Assembly: GCA_024508935.1 (NCBI GenBank)
Contig: JANINW010000014.1
Location: forward strand, 191,540 to 255,539
Source of the DNA: Flavipsychrobacter sp.
Lineage (GTDB): Bacteria; Bacteroidota; Bacteroidia; Chitinophagales; Chitinophagaceae
Direction of reading: 5' to 3'
Length of the DNA: 64,000 nucleotides
Shown here one piece after another: positions 27,691 through 36,595 of this stretch. A model generated the notes under the pieces. The model had not been told where the DNA came from and ran no database searches. It worked only from the letters and a program-made list of their open reading frames with translations. Both the position numbers and the translations under genes were made by a program. The first letter of the stretch is position 1; each line of letters opens with the position of its first letter.

Positions 27691-28209
27691 CTACAAATAC
27701 CTTTCTTTAATGATATTCAAATGGTGCTGTTCGTGCCCGTATATAATATAAGCCAGTGCCCGAACCGAAGTAGGGTTGCCGCTGGTGATGCCCATATAGT
27801 TGAGGGCATTATCTGAAAATCCATTGTACATCGCTATTGTTGCATGGCGTATACCTTCATACTCCTGCAGTATATTTTCTAAACTGCGCTCGGGGGTAGC
27901 AGCATTGTCTATATACATATTTTCGTCGAAGCTGGGTAATGGGGTACTATCCTGGCGCGCTATACGCAAAGCCCTGTATGCAAAAATGCGCTCCACATCT
28001 GCTATATGTACCAGCACTTCTTTCAATGACCATTTTCCTTCTGCATAGCGGTATTCAAGCTTTTCTGCCGACAGGGACTTGTACAGGTCTATAACCACCT
28101 GCATATTATTCGCAAGGCTTTCCAGTATATTGCCATCCTTGTATTGGTTTACATACACAGCAGCATAAGCTGCATATTCACCTTCCTGTGGTTTTGGTAT
28201 GTGTTTCAT
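27691..28209 (-). CDS. DinB family protein
   Basis: A 172-residue four-helix-bundle protein with the DinB/YfiT fold. The putative metal-binding His residues are in EVLVHIADVERIFAYR and in YGHEQHHLNIIKERYL at the C-terminus. Many members bind divalent metals or act as thiol-dependent S-transferases; the reaction here is unknown. The ATG at 28209 gives the MKHIPKPQEGEY start; the frame reaches 28230 but the added residues lack support. Its neighbours show no shared pathway. Confidence 0.92.
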   Translation of the reverse strand: MKHIPKPQEGEYAAYAAVYVNQYKDGNILESLANNMQVVIDLYKSLSAEKLEYRYAEGKWSLKEVLVHIADVERIFAYRALRIARQDSTPLPSFDENMYIDNAATPERSLENILQEYEGIRHATIAMYNGFSDNALNYMGITSGNPTSVRALAYIIYGHEQHHLNIIKERYL

Positions 28210-28321
28210 AAGAATAAAATGTAGTTGCAAACTATAAAAACAGAATGAACGTAAACCTGCCTAACTTTAGTATCAGGAGGTGTCGGCATTCATTTTTTTC
28301 CAATCATTCAAAATTAATACA

Positions 28322-29074
28322 ATGAAAGATCTAGAAGGCAAAATTGCCATTGTAACAGGAGGCGGTTCAGGTATAGGCCGTGCTATTGCCGAATTGTATG
28401 CCAAAAACGGCGCACGTATCGTGGTATCAGATGTAGACGAAAAAGGCGCGGCAGAAACCATAAAAGCCATAAAACAGGGCGGGGGGGAAGCTTTTTTTGT
28501 AAAAGCAGATACCTCTAAGCCTGATGACAGCAAGCATACGGTGGAAGAAGCCGTAAATAAATATGGCGGATTGCACATAGCGGTGAACAATGCAGGTATT
28601 GGCGGCCCAATAGGCTTCACCGGTGAATACCCTATTGATGGATGGGATAAGGTTATCTCCATCAACCTTTCCGGCGTATTTTATGGTATGCGGTATCAAC
28701 TTCCTGCTATGCTCAATTCCGGCGGTGGTAGTATTGTAAACATAGCATCTATATTGGGTAAAGTAGGTACCAAAGGTTCTGCTGCTTATGTGGCGGCCAA
28801 ACATGGAGTGGTAGGGCTTACAGAAGCCGCTGCATTGGAATACGCAGCAAAAAATATCCGCATCAACTCTATTGGACCGGGCTACATCATCACCCCTTTA
28901 CTTACCAAAACCTTGGACGACAAGGCTATGCAGGGACTGGTTGGTCTGCACCCTATGGGCAGGTTAGGTAAGGCTGAAGAAGTAGCGGAGCTGGCATTAT
29001 GGTTGAATTCTGATAAAGCTGCTTTTGTAACTGGGTCTTATTATAATATAGATGGCGGATACCTGGCTCAATAA
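28322..29074 (+). CDS. Short-chain dehydrogenase/reductase (SDR)
   Basis: A 250-residue classical SDR. The cofactor motif is TGGGSGIG near residue 12, followed by an Asp at the end of beta 2 (VVSDVDEKG), which points to NAD(H). NNAGIGG and the Ser-Tyr-Lys active site (SILGKVGTKGSAAYVAAKHG) are intact, and GPGYIITPL and SYYNIDGGYLAQ mark the C-terminus. The substrate is not predictable. The frame is open to 28280, but ATG 28322 matches the family start. TAACTTTA at 28262-28269 is a possible -7 promoter box. Confidence 0.95.
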   Translation: MKDLEGKIAIVTGGGSGIGRAIAELYAKNGARIVVSDVDEKGAAETIKAIKQGGGEAFFVKADTSKPDDSKHTVEEAVNKYGGLHIAVNNAGIGGPIGFTGEYPIDGWDKVISINLSGVFYGMRYQLPAMLNSGGGSIVNIASILGKVGTKGSAAYVAAKHGVVGLTEAAALEYAAKNIRINSIGPGYIITPLLTKTLDDKAMQGLVGLHPMGRLGKAEEVAELALWLNSDKAAFVTGSYYNIDGGYLAQ

Positions 29075-29075
29075 G

Positions 29076-29414
29076 CTAAAATACTTTTACCAGTCCCGCA
29101 AATACCAATATAATACCAATAGTAGTAAACCCATATAGCACTATCTCAAAACTGCTATGTGAGAAAGACGATGTTATAGTCAGTAAAAAACTCAGGAAAC
29201 ACAAAAATGCGCCTGCAAGTATCAGCATCAATGCCTGCGCGCGTGTTTTTGTGTTCTTTAGTTTTACTGCTTCTGCAACCACCTGCCTTACAAAATATTC
29301 CTCCAGTCCTTCTGCAAGCAAAGTAAGCTCTACCTGCTCTTTCTTTTGGCCTTGTTTTAAGAGGTCCAATATTCGCTCGCTTAGGGAAACGCCGGTTGCT
29401 TCCTGCACCATCAC
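29076..29414 (-). CDS. Small membrane protein of unknown function
   Basis: A 112-residue protein with an N-terminal charged helical region (SERILDLLKQGQKKEQVELTLLAEGLEEYFVRQVVAEA) that reads like a helix-turn-helix or coiled-coil segment, and two C-terminal membrane helices (LMLILAGAFLCFLSFLLTI and IVLYGFTTIGIILVFAGLV). The topology suggests the N-terminal part is cytoplasmic. It ends one base before the convergent SDR gene. Start could be Met1 or Met2. No family recognised. Confidence 0.72.
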   Translation of the reverse strand: MMVQEATGVSLSERILDLLKQGQKKEQVELTLLAEGLEEYFVRQVVAEAVKLKNTKTRAQALMLILAGAFLCFLSFLLTITSSFSHSSFEIVLYGFTTIGIILVFAGLVKVF

Positions 29415-29571
29415 ATTTTAGTTTAAAGTGTTTTACAAGTTATTTATAATAATATATAAAAGCAAGCGTGTAGTACAAATTCTTCTACAGGTATCATAAG
29501 ATCACATGACAGTCATCATTTTTCACTGGCTGTACCTTCCATTATTTTGATGCGGGATATGTGAAGCAGTT

Positions 29572-30192
29572 ATGACTAAAAAAGCTTTTTTGATGAGCCT
29601 GGGTATGGTGGCGGTGCTCTGCTATATATCGCATATTATTATTGGCGGCTTGCTTTGGCCCGGCTACAGCCATTTGCATCAGCCCATCAGCGATCTTACT
29701 GCTGCTAATGTACCTTCCCGCGATATTGCATTTCCTTTTTCCGTTGCATACGGAGTACTGGCATTTATTTTCGCTTGTGCATTTTGGTTTTATGAGAGAA
29801 CCAGGCATGTCAAAGCCATTTTTTGGGGAGGCTTATGTTTTGTCGCATTGCATTTTGTGTCTTTGCTATATGGTCTTTTCCCCGAGGATCTGCCGGGTAG
29901 CCCTACCAGCTTCCAGGGTACCATGCACATTATTATTACCGTACTCATTGTACCATTTACCATACTTACGCCTCTATTGATAGGCATAGGCTTTGTGAAG
30001 GAAAAAAGCTGGCGGACATTCGGCGTTTATTCCATCTTAACCGGTGTATTCATTATTATCTTCGGTACTGCTACAGGCATAAGCTATGCGAAAAAGTTTT
30101 ATTATTTCGGCCTGGTAGAGCGTCTTAATATAGGCTTGCTGCAGCTGTGGACAGCATTATTATCCTATCGATTATTCAGCGAAAACAGCTAA
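29572..30192 (+). CDS. DUF998-type membrane protein
   Basis: A 206-residue integral membrane protein with about six helices. The opening GMVAVLCYISHIIIGGLLW, followed by the periplasmic QPISDLTAANVPSRD segment, is typical of DUF998 proteins, where the loop reads HPISELGA-like. No catalytic residues are known. It is a single gene; the preceding 157 bases hold no gene and are AT-rich. Confidence 0.85.
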   Translation: MTKKAFLMSLGMVAVLCYISHIIIGGLLWPGYSHLHQPISDLTAANVPSRDIAFPFSVAYGVLAFIFACAFWFYERTRHVKAIFWGGLCFVALHFVSLLYGLFPEDLPGSPTSFQGTMHIIITVLIVPFTILTPLLIGIGFVKEKSWRTFGVYSILTGVFIIIFGTATGISYAKKFYYFGLVERLNIGLLQLWTALLSYRLFSENS

Positions 30193-30199
30193 GCGGTTC

Positions 30200-30231
30200 T
30201 TGTCGCATTTTTCCTTCATTTTGTCGCATTT
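30200..30231. repeat. Direct repeat TTGTCGCATTT x2 upstream of the reductase gene
   Basis: Two exact copies of TTGTCGCATTT lie at 30200-30210 and 30221-30231, a 21-base period or two DNA turns. They sit 68 bases or more before the 30299 start, where a regulator might bind. Confidence 0.45.
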
Positions 30232-30298
30232 GCACAGGTTTCGGCAACCTTAATCCATTTAGGTTTGTTGTATTATTTACTCTTAAAAATACCATTCA

Positions 30299-30865
30299 AT
30301 GGCAAAGCTGAATATGTTCAATTTTATAACGCTAAATGGATTTTATAAAGGCTTGCACGAAGACATTAGCTGGCATAAGCATGGGTACCAGGAAGCTGCG
30401 TTTTCAGAAAAAAGCGCACAAGGTGATGGTATTCTTTTATTCGGCCGTGTAACATACCAGATGATGGCCAATTATTGGCCAACGCCGGCAGCAAAAGAAA
30501 ACATGCCGGCTACTGCTGCAGGTATGACTAAAGCTGAAAAGATCGTTTTTTCTAAAACCTTAACAGGGGCTGATTGGGAAAATACGCGCATTGTGAAAAG
30601 CGGACTTATTGAAGAGGTGCAGAAACTGAAGCAGGGAGACAAGAACATTACCATACTTGGCAGCGGAAGCATTGTAAGCCAGTTGGCAGAACATAATCTG
30701 ATAGATACCTACCAGATAATGTTAGACCCTGTAGCCATAGGTAACGGTACATCTATATTCAGCAATATCTCAAACGAACTGCACCTGGAGTTGACCGGTA
30801 CAGAAATATTTAAGAGCGGGGTAGTGTTACTCAATTACAAATCGAAAACAGATTCCAATCATTAA
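30299..30865 (+). CDS. RibD C-terminal/dihydrofolate-reductase-like protein
   Basis: A 188-residue protein of the DHFR-like RibD_C family (YyaP/YwjB type). It starts AKLNMFNFITLNGFYKG, has the LLFGRVTYQMMANYW motif and the nucleotide-binding GSGSIVSQLAEHNLIDTYQI region with the glycine pair GSGS. It is a predicted NAD(P)H-dependent reductase of unknown substrate, not a folate or riboflavin biosynthetic enzyme by default. It is followed after 15 bases by a VOC protein. Such genes are often found with ECF42 sigma factors and YCII proteins, as here. Confidence 0.92.
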   Translation: MAKLNMFNFITLNGFYKGLHEDISWHKHGYQEAAFSEKSAQGDGILLFGRVTYQMMANYWPTPAAKENMPATAAGMTKAEKIVFSKTLTGADWENTRIVKSGLIEEVQKLKQGDKNITILGSGSIVSQLAEHNLIDTYQIMLDPVAIGNGTSIFSNISNELHLELTGTEIFKSGVVLLNYKSKTDSNH

Positions 30866-30880
30866 TAAAAACAGGCAGTT

Positions 30881-31378
30881 ATGATACAAACGCAGAAAAT
30901 AACACCCAATTTGTGGTTTGATACGAATGCCGAACAGGCGGTAAATTTTTATGTGAATGTGTTTAAGAATTCGTCTATCGGGAAAACAACGCGGTATGGA
31001 AAAGAAGGGTACGAGATTCATAAAATGCCGGAAGGCAGTATTCTTACGATCCAGTTTACACTTGAGGGCCAAAACTTCCTGGCTTTAAATGGCGGACCAG
31101 TATTTAAGTTTAATGAGGCAGTGTCTTTCATTATTTATTGCGATACCCAGGAAGAAATAGATTATTACTGGAATAACCTTACTCCCGGGGGAGATCCAAA
31201 CGCACAGCAATGTGGCTGGTTGAAAGATAAATTTGGTCTATCGTGGCAGGTAGTACCTGCTGTTTTAGAGAAAATGCTTACAGATAGTGATATAGAAAAA
31301 ACGGAGCGGGTAATGGCTGCTTTTATGCCCATGAAAAAGCTGGATATAAAAGCATTGGAAAAAGCCTACAATGGTTAA
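30881..31378 (+). CDS. VOC family protein (PhnB-like)
   Basis: A 165-residue vicinal-oxygen-chelate-fold protein. The sequence IQTQKITPNLWFDTNAEQAV, the FKNSSIGKTTRYG segment and the C-terminal WQVVPAVLEKMLTD match the 3-demethylubiquinone-methyltransferase-like PhnB group. It is a likely metal-dependent enzyme or ligand-binding protein of unknown substrate. It follows the RibD_C-like gene on the same transcript. Its TAA and the TAA of the convergent sigma factor gene share the palindromic TTAA at 31375-31378. Confidence 0.93.
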   Translation: MIQTQKITPNLWFDTNAEQAVNFYVNVFKNSSIGKTTRYGKEGYEIHKMPEGSILTIQFTLEGQNFLALNGGPVFKFNEAVSFIIYCDTQEEIDYYWNNLTPGGDPNAQQCGWLKDKFGLSWQVVPAVLEKMLTDSDIEKTERVMAAFMPMKKLDIKALEKAYNG

Positions 31379-32622
31379 GGAGTGTCGTTGCCTGTAAGAA
31401 GACTAAGCTTTTTACGAAGCACCGTTCTATCTGCGTCTGACTGTGCCAGGGCCAGTGCTTTTTTAAGGTGGCCGGCAGCTGCGAGATTGTCTATGCCGCT
31501 ATACAATTCGCCTAAGAGCGCGTGATAGAGGTGATTGTCTTCCAGGTCTAATTTTTCAGCTTCAGTTATAGCTTCTTCTTTGCTTCGTGCTTTAGCAAGT
31601 GCATAAGTGCGGTTAAGTGCGGCAATAGGAGAATACTCTGTTACCAGCAAGCGATTGTACAACTGCAGGATATTTTCCCATTTTTCCTTAGTATCAGTTT
31701 TACTGGTGTGGAAAAATGCAATAGCAGCCTCTAAGTGGTATTTGCCAAGCCCGGCGTTATTATCAAACGCGGCATCCATAAAGTACTTTCCCTGGTCTAT
31801 CAGGTCTTTGTCCCAGAGGTTCTCGTCCTGGTCTTCATACAATATGGTCTCACCTTGTTCGTTGGTACGTGCCTCAAATCTTGAGGACTGGAAGCTCATT
31901 AATGCTAATAAAGCATTCACTGCTGGCAGGTTGGTCGCTTCGTTTTCGGTTAAAAGATGGGTGAGGCGCATGGCTTCTGCACATAATTCTTTTCTCACCG
32001 TTGTGTTGGTATGTGCTGAATAGTAGCCTTCATTAAATAAAAGATAAAGGGTGGTAAGTACCGTCTCAAGACGCTTGTTGATCTCTGCGGCCGATGGGAG
32101 CTCAATAGCAATATTGTCTGCGCGCAGTTTTTCTTTAGCCCTGAACAGTCGCTTATTGATGGCCTCTTTATTGGTAAGGAAAGCATCGGCTATTTCGTTG
32201 ATGCCAAAACCGCAAAGTATGCGCAGTGCCAGCCCCACTTGCGCCTCTGCCGGTATACCGGGATGGCAAATGGCAAACATCATTTGTAGCTGGCTATCTG
32301 TTATGTTTTGTGCCGACAGGTCTATTTCTATAGTTTCTGCCTGCTCTGCCGAAGCTTTGATCTGTTGCGCGATCTTTTGGCTGAATAGCGCATCGCGTTT
32401 CAGGTAGTTCTTAGCCTTGTTCTTAGCCACCATATAAAGCCAGGCAACGGGGTTCTCCGGCAGGCCTTTAATGCTCCAGGTTTCTGAAGCTGTAAGGAAA
32501 GTGTCACTGGCTATATCTTCTGCTATCTCTATATGCTCTATACCAAACAGCTTGCACAATACAGCTGTTATCTTCCTGTATTCTGTTCTGAAAAGATGTG
32601 GTATCAGTTCCGGTTGCTGCAT
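31375..32622 (-). CDS. ECF RNA polymerase sigma factor (ECF42-like, with C-terminal extension)
   Basis: A 415-residue sigma factor that redirects RNA polymerase to its target promoters. Region 2 spans about residues 8-78 (EDIASDTFLTASETW, PVAWLYMVAKNKAKNYLKR). Region 4 spans about 108-165 (LALRILCGFGINEIADAFLT, NKRLFRAKEKLR). The roughly 240-residue C-terminal extension contains LFNEGYYSAHT and TPR-like helices near the end, the hallmark of ECF41/42-type factors. No anti-sigma factor is adjacent. Its linkage to the DGPF/YCII gene 49 bases upstream matches the known ECF42 context. The extension is thought to control activity. Confidence 0.93.
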   Translation of the reverse strand: MQQPELIPHLFRTEYRKITAVLCKLFGIEHIEIAEDIASDTFLTASETWSIKGLPENPVAWLYMVAKNKAKNYLKRDALFSQKIAQQIKASAEQAETIEIDLSAQNITDSQLQMMFAICHPGIPAEAQVGLALRILCGFGINEIADAFLTNKEAINKRLFRAKEKLRADNIAIELPSAAEINKRLETVLTTLYLLFNEGYYSAHTNTTVRKELCAEAMRLTHLLTENEATNLPAVNALLALMSFQSSRFEARTNEQGETILYEDQDENLWDKDLIDQGKYFMDAAFDNNAGLGKYHLEAAIAFFHTSKTDTKEKWENILQLYNRLLVTEYSPIAALNRTYALAKARSKEEAITEAEKLDLEDNHLYHALLGELYSGIDNLAAAGHLKKALALAQSDADRTVLRKKLSLLTGNDTP

Positions 32623-32671
32623 TATATAAAGAGCCCCTGTATTTCACAGGGGCGTTATATGCTTTTATTGT

Positions 32672-33013
32672 TTACATCAAATTCAGTTCCCGTATTTCTA
32701 CATTTCCGCCTACAGCCAACACCGGGCATCCTTTTGCTATTTCTGCAGCTTCATCCAGCGATGCGGCTTTGATAAGGCTATAACCACCTATAGATTCTTT
32801 TATTTCTGTGTAAGGCCCGTCTGTTATCATATTATTGGGCTTTACCACTTTGCCGGCAGGGTGCAGGCGGTTGCCACGGTCTGCCAGTTTATTCTGTGCT
32901 GCTATATTACCCAGCCAGTCCATCCATTTGCTCATAGATGCCTGCATTTCTTCGGGCGATGCTGCAGGGCCATTGTTAGGTTCTGCCCTGTAAATGAATA
33001 AGAAGTCCTTCAT
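32672..33013 (-). CDS. YCII-related (DGPF-family) protein
   Basis: A 113-residue protein of the YCII-related domain. Landmarks are MKDFLFIYRAEPN at the start and, at residues 63-79, the family DGPF-type motif written here as DGPY followed by TEIKESIGGY. DGPF proteins are genomically linked to ECF42 sigma factors, and this gene precedes the sigma gene on the same strand by 49 bases. The function is unknown; the fold resembles ferredoxin-like dimeric proteins. Confidence 0.94.
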   Translation of the reverse strand: MKDFLFIYRAEPNNGPAASPEEMQASMSKWMDWLGNIAAQNKLADRGNRLHPAGKVVKPNNMITDGPYTEIKESIGGYSLIKAASLDEAAEIAKGCPVLAVGGNVEIRELNLM

Positions 33014-33158
33014 TGTATTAAGTTTTTTAAATGGTTATAAGGTAATAACAAACCGAAGTTCAGCAATTGGACAGGTTTATGGAAATTATTTTAAACAGCT
33101 TAAGAAATCAAAGACGGTAAGAATTTTGTCATATGTTACACATTTGCCAATTCAAGAC

Positions 33159-33183
33159 GATGATTAATTAATTTTAAATCATC
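33159..33183 (+). repeat. Inverted repeat next to the start of the SBBP-repeat gene
   Basis: GATGATT (33159-33165) and AATCATC (33177-33183) flank an 11-base AT-rich spacer and end 3 bases before the ATG at 33187. In RNA this hairpin would cover the usual ribosome binding site region. Confidence 0.4.
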
Positions 33184-33186
33184 ATT

Positions 33187-34782
33187 ATGAAAAGAATAAT
33201 ATTTCTTGTCTCACTATTCGTCGCTGTAAATGTACAAGCGCAAACGCACTGTTGGTCATGGGCAAATAAAGTTGCAGTGTCTGCCAGTAAGGTGGCATGT
33301 GATGCAAATAACAATGTTTATACTATAGGCTATTTTTCCGGCTCAACAATATTCGGGAACGATACTTTACATACCTATCCCGATTCTCTCAGGTATTATA
33401 TAGCTAAGTATAACACGTCGGGAACGCTGCAATGGGCGAAAAAATTTGGTGACACGAGTACTATGCCAAAGGTAGTTAATGCCATGACCATCGGTAAAAG
33501 CGGTAGCATATATACCGTTGGCATTTTTATCGGAAATGTAGTCTTTGGCACTGATACCCTAAAAGGAAAGGGTGACAGGGATGGGTTTATAGCAAAGCTC
33601 GACAACGCGGGGAATCCTGTTTGGGCAAAGTCCGTTTCAAGTGCCTTTGCAGATGCTGTTAATGATGTAGCTGTAGACGATAGTGATAATGTGTACATAA
33701 CCGGGAAATTTACCGGTAAATTTTCCCTGGACACAAACATCACAGCAAGATCTTCAGATGTTTTTGTAGCGAAATTAAATACTTCAGGTGTGTTAATATG
33801 GGCAAGAAAGGCTTCTGATACAAGTAATGCAATCCAGGAAGGGCTTGGTATTAGTGTGGATAAGAATCAAAATGTATGTGTTACAGGCTGGTTTATGTAC
33901 AACATATTTTTTGGTACCGCTGCCGTTACGCTCCCTGGTTGGGGCAATATATTTTTAGCCAGCTATGATAGAGACGGCAATGTGCAATGGGCTAAAGCAG
34001 CCGGAGGCATGGGGATTAACAACATTGGTATATCAGTAAAGCATGATAAAAAAAATAACATTTACATAGCTGGGCAGTTTGCCGATACTGCTTATTTCGG
34101 CAATCATTTTATAGTGAGCAGGGTTGGGAATTATGCGGACAATTTTTTGGCAAAATATGATAGTAGCGGACAAGCCTTATGGGCTCAAAATACTTATGGC
34201 TTTGGATACGGTTATGGCGGACCCTTAGTTGTGGACGAAGATGGTAATGCGTACATAAACAAGGACAGCGCAGGCAGTACAATAACCTGTTTCGATACTT
34301 CAGGCGCCAGGCTATGGTCCTATACGCCAGTTTATAACACTTATTTCTATTTCCCTGATTTTGGGGGTATGGCTATGGATGCTAACAACAGCCTGCTGGT
34401 AGTAGGTGCTTTTAAGGGAAGCGCAGGTTTCGGTTCATATAATTTAAGTGGGTCCACTGTCAATTCAAATGGTTTTCTCGCGAAAATGACCATCTTCCCT
34501 TCAAGCGTAAATAAGCTGGGCGGCAGTAAAAATGAGCATGACATTTATTTGTCTCCTAACCCTGCGAGCAATATGGTGGCTGTAGATGTACAGGGCATGA
34601 GTAGTTACGACAATATAAAAGTGTATGACCAATTGGGCAGGGTAGTGTTCAACCAGCATGTAGCAAAGATGGCACAGGTAAAGCAGATAAACCTGGGTTA
34701 CCTTGCCAACGGTATTTATTACTTGCAAGCATCGGGGGGCGGGCAAGTTTCAAAAACGAAGAAGATAATTATACAACGATAG
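33187..34782 (+). CDS. T9SS-secreted SBBP-repeat beta-propeller protein
   Basis: A 531-residue secreted protein. A signal peptide ends VNVQAQ. Repeats of roughly 50-60 residues with NVYTIGYF, GFIAKLDNAGNPVWAKS and NVYITGKFTGKF-type cores indicate an SBBP-like beta-propeller over about residues 25-430. The C-terminal about 80 residues are a T9SS type A sorting domain (IYLSPNPASNMVAVDVQG, GIYYLQASGGG). A scaffold or binding role at the cell surface is likely; no catalytic residues were found. Single-gene unit. Confidence 0.92.
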   Translation: MKRIIFLVSLFVAVNVQAQTHCWSWANKVAVSASKVACDANNNVYTIGYFSGSTIFGNDTLHTYPDSLRYYIAKYNTSGTLQWAKKFGDTSTMPKVVNAMTIGKSGSIYTVGIFIGNVVFGTDTLKGKGDRDGFIAKLDNAGNPVWAKSVSSAFADAVNDVAVDDSDNVYITGKFTGKFSLDTNITARSSDVFVAKLNTSGVLIWARKASDTSNAIQEGLGISVDKNQNVCVTGWFMYNIFFGTAAVTLPGWGNIFLASYDRDGNVQWAKAAGGMGINNIGISVKHDKKNNIYIAGQFADTAYFGNHFIVSRVGNYADNFLAKYDSSGQALWAQNTYGFGYGYGGPLVVDEDGNAYINKDSAGSTITCFDTSGARLWSYTPVYNTYFYFPDFGGMAMDANNSLLVVGAFKGSAGFGSYNLSGSTVNSNGFLAKMTIFPSSVNKLGGSKNEHDIYLSPNPASNMVAVDVQGMSSYDNIKVYDQLGRVVFNQHVAKMAQVKQINLGYLANGIYYLQASGGGQVSKTKKIIIQR

Positions 34783-34883
34783 CAGCATAATTACAGTTTT
34801 TGGTTTCATAAGGATATTCATCACCAATAATGACCAGTCTTAAGTGTTTGGATAGCCCTAATATTTTAAATTTGATTTGAGTC

Positions 34884-35360
34884 ATGGACATAGTTTTCAC
34901 ATTTTCGAATAATATTCTAACTATATATATAAACGATGAATCATCTTTATTTAATCTTACAGAGTTGGGTTATAATGTTAATACACCAGTAGGTAGGGGA
35001 GTAATAGCCAATCATCTTATAAAGGATGAGATTATAAAGGTTATTAAAAAAAGGGTTACCTCTCATCTCTCTTTCTTTCAAAGGGTGTTCAGTAATAAAA
35101 AGGTGTTAATTGGGTCAGATAGGGAGTTATCAAACCTGGCAGCCAAACAGTACATGGATTTGGCCGAATCTGTCTTAGATAATGTAGTATATATTAGGGT
35201 TTGTATTGATCCTAATATTGGAAATAGAGTTTCCGAAAATCCACTATATATGACTAAGATTAATAATTCTCAATTTATAGCAGAACGACGTAACAGTAAA
35301 GATGTATATAGAAATAAAGATGCCTCTATCGCAAATTCCACAGTAACCCACACAACGTGA
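34884..35360 (+). CDS. AT-rich orphan hypothetical protein
   Basis: A 158-residue protein with no signal peptide or membrane helix and no motif I recognise. The middle part is basic (EIIKVIKKRVTSHLSFFQRVF), followed by a helical stretch. The DNA is clearly more AT-rich than the flanking genes and uses more AAA/ATA-type codons, which suggests recent acquisition or a fast-evolving gene. It sits between a T9SS gene and carA on the same strand. The start ATG at 34884 has no strong ribosome binding site, so gene status is moderately supported. Confidence 0.55.
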   Translation: MDIVFTFSNNILTIYINDESSLFNLTELGYNVNTPVGRGVIANHLIKDEIIKVIKKRVTSHLSFFQRVFSNKKVLIGSDRELSNLAAKQYMDLAESVLDNVVYIRVCIDPNIGNRVSENPLYMTKINNSQFIAERRNSKDVYRNKDASIANSTVTHTT

Positions 35361-35403
35361 ATATTTAGTTGCATATTTTTCCCCGCAGCATCTTCCTTTT
35401 TCG

Positions 35404-35411
35404 TAGCTTTG
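35404..35411 (+). promoter_or_regulatory. -7 promoter box for carA
   Basis: TAGCTTTG at 35404-35411 is a perfect TAnnTTTG box 17 bases before the carA ATG. No clear TTTG at the -33 position was found. Confidence 0.5.
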
Positions 35412-35428
35412 CACAATTTGTTTTTTTT

Positions 35429-36544
35429 ATGCCTGCTACACAAACAGTTCATACGCCAGCCTGGCTTTTACTCGAAGATGGTACAATGTTTAAAGGGATC
35501 TCATTTGGTGCTAAGGGTACCAGTGGGGGAGAGATATGTTTTAATACCGGGATGACCGGTTACCAGGAGGTGTTTACAGACCCTTCTTATACGGGCCAGG
35601 TGCTTATTATGAATAATGTGTATATAGGCAATTACGGTGTGCAGGATGAAGATGTGGAAAGTGATTCTGTAAAAATAAAGGGCCTTATATGTAAAAATAT
35701 TTCAGACCGTTACAGCCGCATGACGGCCGACGATAGCCTGGAGCATTACCTGGTACAAAACAATATAGTTGCCATACATGATGTAGATACCCGCGCCCTG
35801 GTTCAGCACATCCGCAGTAAGGGTGCTATGAACTGCATCATCAGTACAGAGATCAGCGAGCCGGCCGGGCTGAAAGCTGAACTGGAAAAAGTACCGGATA
35901 TGGATGGGCTGGAATTGTCATCTGTAATATCTACCAAAATACCATACGAAGCCGGGAATCCCGATGCTGCCATCCGCATTGCGGTATTGGACTTTGGCGT
36001 AAAGCGCAATATCCTGAACTGCATGGTAGAGCGTGGCGCTTACCTGAAAGTATTCCCTGCTAAAACATCGATCGAAGAAATACTGGCTTTCAACCCGCAC
36101 GGCGTATTTGTATCCAACGGCCCCGGCGATCCGGCCTCTATGGATTATGCAGTTAAGACGGTTAAAGATGTTATCAATGCAGAGAAGCCATTATTTGGTA
36201 TCTGCCTTGGTCACCAACTGCTGGCCCGTGCCAACGACATACCTACTTTTAAAATGCACCATGGCCACCGCGGCCTGAACCACCCGGTAAAAAACCTGGT
36301 AACCGGTAAAAGTGAGATCACTACCCAGAATCATGGTTTTGGTGTAGATCCTGAATCCGCGCAAAAGTCTGATAAAGTGGAGATTACGCACGTTAACCTA
36401 AATGATGGTTCAATTGAAGGTATCCGTATGAAAGATAAGCCGGCCTTCTCTGTACAATATCACCCGGAGAGCACCCCCGGCCCGCACGACAGCCGCTATC
36501 TTTTCGATGAGTTCATAGCACTGATAGAAAAGAATAAAAATTAA
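35429..36544 (+). CDS. carA: Carbamoyl-phosphate synthase small subunit
   Basis: The glutamine amidotransferase subunit that supplies ammonia to CarB for carbamoyl phosphate, shared by arginine and pyrimidine synthesis. From ATG 35429 it has 371 residues. The class I amidotransferase triad is visible: the nucleophile Cys in LFGICLGHQLL and His-x-Glu in QYHPESTPGPHDS. The N-terminal CarA domain has GEICFNTGMTGYQEV. The open frame to 35369 runs through the promoter box and is not coding. carB is not in the window, so the two subunits are not adjacent downstream. Confidence 0.97.
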   Translation: MPATQTVHTPAWLLLEDGTMFKGISFGAKGTSGGEICFNTGMTGYQEVFTDPSYTGQVLIMNNVYIGNYGVQDEDVESDSVKIKGLICKNISDRYSRMTADDSLEHYLVQNNIVAIHDVDTRALVQHIRSKGAMNCIISTEISEPAGLKAELEKVPDMDGLELSSVISTKIPYEAGNPDAAIRIAVLDFGVKRNILNCMVERGAYLKVFPAKTSIEEILAFNPHGVFVSNGPGDPASMDYAVKTVKDVINAEKPLFGICLGHQLLARANDIPTFKMHHGHRGLNHPVKNLVTGKSEITTQNHGFGVDPESAQKSDKVEITHVNLNDGSIEGIRMKDKPAFSVQYHPESTPGPHDSRYLFDEFIALIEKNKN

Positions 36545-36595
36545 ATTTTAGTTTAGATAATAGTCTTAAATAACTGTAAATCATTTAGATAGAGC

